A stretch of 64,000 bases of DNA from Paulinella micropora (lineage: Eukaryota; Cercozoa; Imbricatea; Euglyphida; Paulinellidae): assembly GCA_019918135.1 (NCBI GenBank), contig WBZZ01006928.1, forward strand, positions 23,501 to 87,500, in the 5' to 3' direction. The notes beneath the pieces were generated by a model. It was not told the DNA's origin. It worked only from the letters and a program-made list of their open reading frames with translations, and ran no database searches. The first letter of the stretch is position 1. Every line of letters starts with the position of its first letter. A program made the position numbers and the translations under genes. This document shows positions 62,638 through 64,000 of this stretch, one piece after another.

Positions 62638-63938
62638 TCAGCACTGCCGCAGCTCCTGCATCAAGACTGCACCGGCGGCGGCGACGTTGAGGGAGGCCAC
62701 GTGCTGCTTAGCAAGTGGAATGTGCAGCTGGCTAGTGCTTCGAGCTGGCAGTTGCTCCAGCAGCTGGGGAGAAATGCCTGAGTGTTCATTGCCCAGCACC
62801 AGCGCCAGCTTTGGCATCGTGCGCAGTGACCTGAAGTTCAACCACAGCAGCGCCGACAGGCCGAGTGTGGGGATGAAAGAGATTGCAGTTTGGACATTGA
62901 TGAGGTGGAAAGGTGGCTATCGAGGAAAGAGTGGGTGGACCTTCGTTGTTCCCAAGCAGCTGCTGTCGGGTGCGTGCTGTGGGCATCGGCACTAGCTACG
63001 CAGATGTGAAAGCCGTGTCGGCTGAGCAGCATGGGCAGCTCCTTGAGCGGTAACCAAGCCAGGGGCAGAAAAAAACATGCACCACGGGCTGCGGACACAG
63101 CTTTGTCGTTGAAGGGGTCACAGCAGTTGCCAGCGAGCACCACGCCTGCAAATGCGCGACACGGGTTGGCTTGCGTTACATACATGACCAAGTACCCAAG
63201 GATGGTTGTGCAAAGAACACTAATAGCAAATCAAGCACAAACACTAGAAACTTTTGCGCACAATTTGCGCAATATTGAGCAAAATGAGCCATGCACACTT
63301 ACGGGAAATAACAGACAAAGAAAGAAATGGCAGAATGAAGAAAAATTAGTAGTGCAAGTAACAGGTAGAGACAGTATATTTGACAAGAGCGAAAAAAAAA
63401 AGGCAAGGCTGCGTCTTAGTGTGCCTTGCCAGCCCATGGCACAAGCTGTGCGGATCAAGGTGCCGGTGTTGCCCCTACGGCACATGCCACAAGGTGCGTG
63501 GCGGCGCATGTTGCTGTTGTGCTGTGCATACGGGTCCTGCAGGGCGTCCAGCACAAGCAGCCTCGCGCCGCCCCTGCCACATGCCACAGTTTGAGCTTAC
63601 ACAGCGAAACAAGACCAGCCAACAGATATACTCATGCGTGCGGGATGTGTGCGAGGGCGCGGCGGTGTGCACCAGTCCAACGCGTCAGGAGGCGGCAGCA
63701 CAACCTGTGGAACACCCATCCGCATATGCCATGGCTGGCCGCTCTGCGCTGTGCCAACAAAAATCGTTCTCGTGCAGCGCGGACATATGCTGTTGTGAGC
63801 GACCTCGGCAAACACACCTTCACACGACACCTGCGCGGTCACCTTGCGCACGATTTCCGTGGTGGTTGTGTACAGGACAGGGAAAGAAGGAGCGCTAGCG
63901 GCAGGTGCAGCAGGCAGTGAGTTCTGCAGGTCCTGCAC
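62638..63938 (-). CDS. SpoU/TrmH-type RNA 2'-O-methyltransferase, spliced host gene
   Basis: Exons on the minus strand: 63938(or beyond)-63804, 63704-63673, 63573-63532, 63474-63425, 63145-62941 and 62830-62638. Introns are 63705-63803, 63574-63672, 63475-63531 and 62831-62940 (all GT-AG) and 63146-63424 (GC-AG); each junction keeps the frame. SpoU motif 1 (RLLVLDALQDPGNTGTLIRT) is rebuilt across intron 3, with CAMGWQGVVLAGNCCDPFND across the GC-AG intron. Motif 2 is LALVLGNEHSGIS and motif 3 is IPLAKQHVASLNVAAAGAVL. The enzyme methylates rRNA or tRNA ribose using S-adenosylmethionine in a knotted fold. The N-terminal substrate-binding part (VTAQVSCEGVFAE) is visible; the start codon lies beyond the window. 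It is probably a functional host gene. Confidence 0.8.
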
Positions 63939-64000
63939 CCAACTGCACCACCAGCCGCACGGTCATGACCCTGCTGTGAGGCTGGCGGGTGCTAAGCTGC

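Noticed and set aside
63031-63594. Plus-strand 187-residue frame
   Set aside because: Antisense to the SpoU exons and introns; the minus strand has clear motifs and splice sites.

Overview
This is a eukaryotic nuclear window, probably from a unicellular alga or another intron-bearing protist. Only one ordinary host gene is recognisable: a SpoU/TrmH-type RNA methyltransferase at the right end (62638-63938, minus). It can be assembled only by removing five short spliceosomal introns, and its motifs resemble plant and algal organelle SpoU proteins. No rRNA, tRNA or CRISPR array was seen. Almost everything else is mobile or virus-derived DNA in decay, with sharp changes in base composition from block to block. 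I could not determine the species.

Layout. 1-4641: non-coding, with relict LTR-element signals. 4642-12010 (minus): Ty1/copia element 1, with a complete 452-bp LTR on the left, a truncated 198-bp LTR on the right, and a MYND-type zinc finger inside its Gag-Pol. 12011-15615 (plus): an unrecognised block of small overlapping genes. 15645-22833: AT-rich fragment A of a Polinton-like virus (PLV) with a packaging ATPase, a two-helix membrane protein, a very long fibre ending in an S74 chaperone domain, and a retroviral-type integrase. 23531-24700: a tandem repeat of about 503 bp. 24788-28570 (minus): the gag and protease end of a second kind of retroelement, with a CCCH finger and RGG boxes.

28710-38712 and 47808-51665 are GC-rich, compact, intronless stretches of genes with no recognisable homologues except an isochorismatase-like pseudoenzyme. 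They look like a decayed large DNA virus or another undescribed element. Between them, at 38716-47816, lies AT-rich PLV fragment B with a packaging ATPase, a double-jelly-roll-type major capsid protein and a penton-type minor capsid protein. 51666-56746 (plus), 57127-58390 (minus) and 58775-61105 (minus) are three more damaged copia elements. The last is a deletion derivative that joins gag to RNase H.

How the parts relate. The two PLV fragments carry different packaging ATPases and so come from different viruses, but both place the same octamer, TAATATAG, within 0-6 nt of start codons. That suggests one promoter class. Neither fragment contains a polymerase, primase or helicase. The GC-rich blocks do not use the octamer; their upstream regions carry long G or C runs instead. 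Most genes carry frameshifts or in-frame stops. Single-base frameshifts could partly be assembly error, but stop substitutions and a 13-bp duplication point to real decay.
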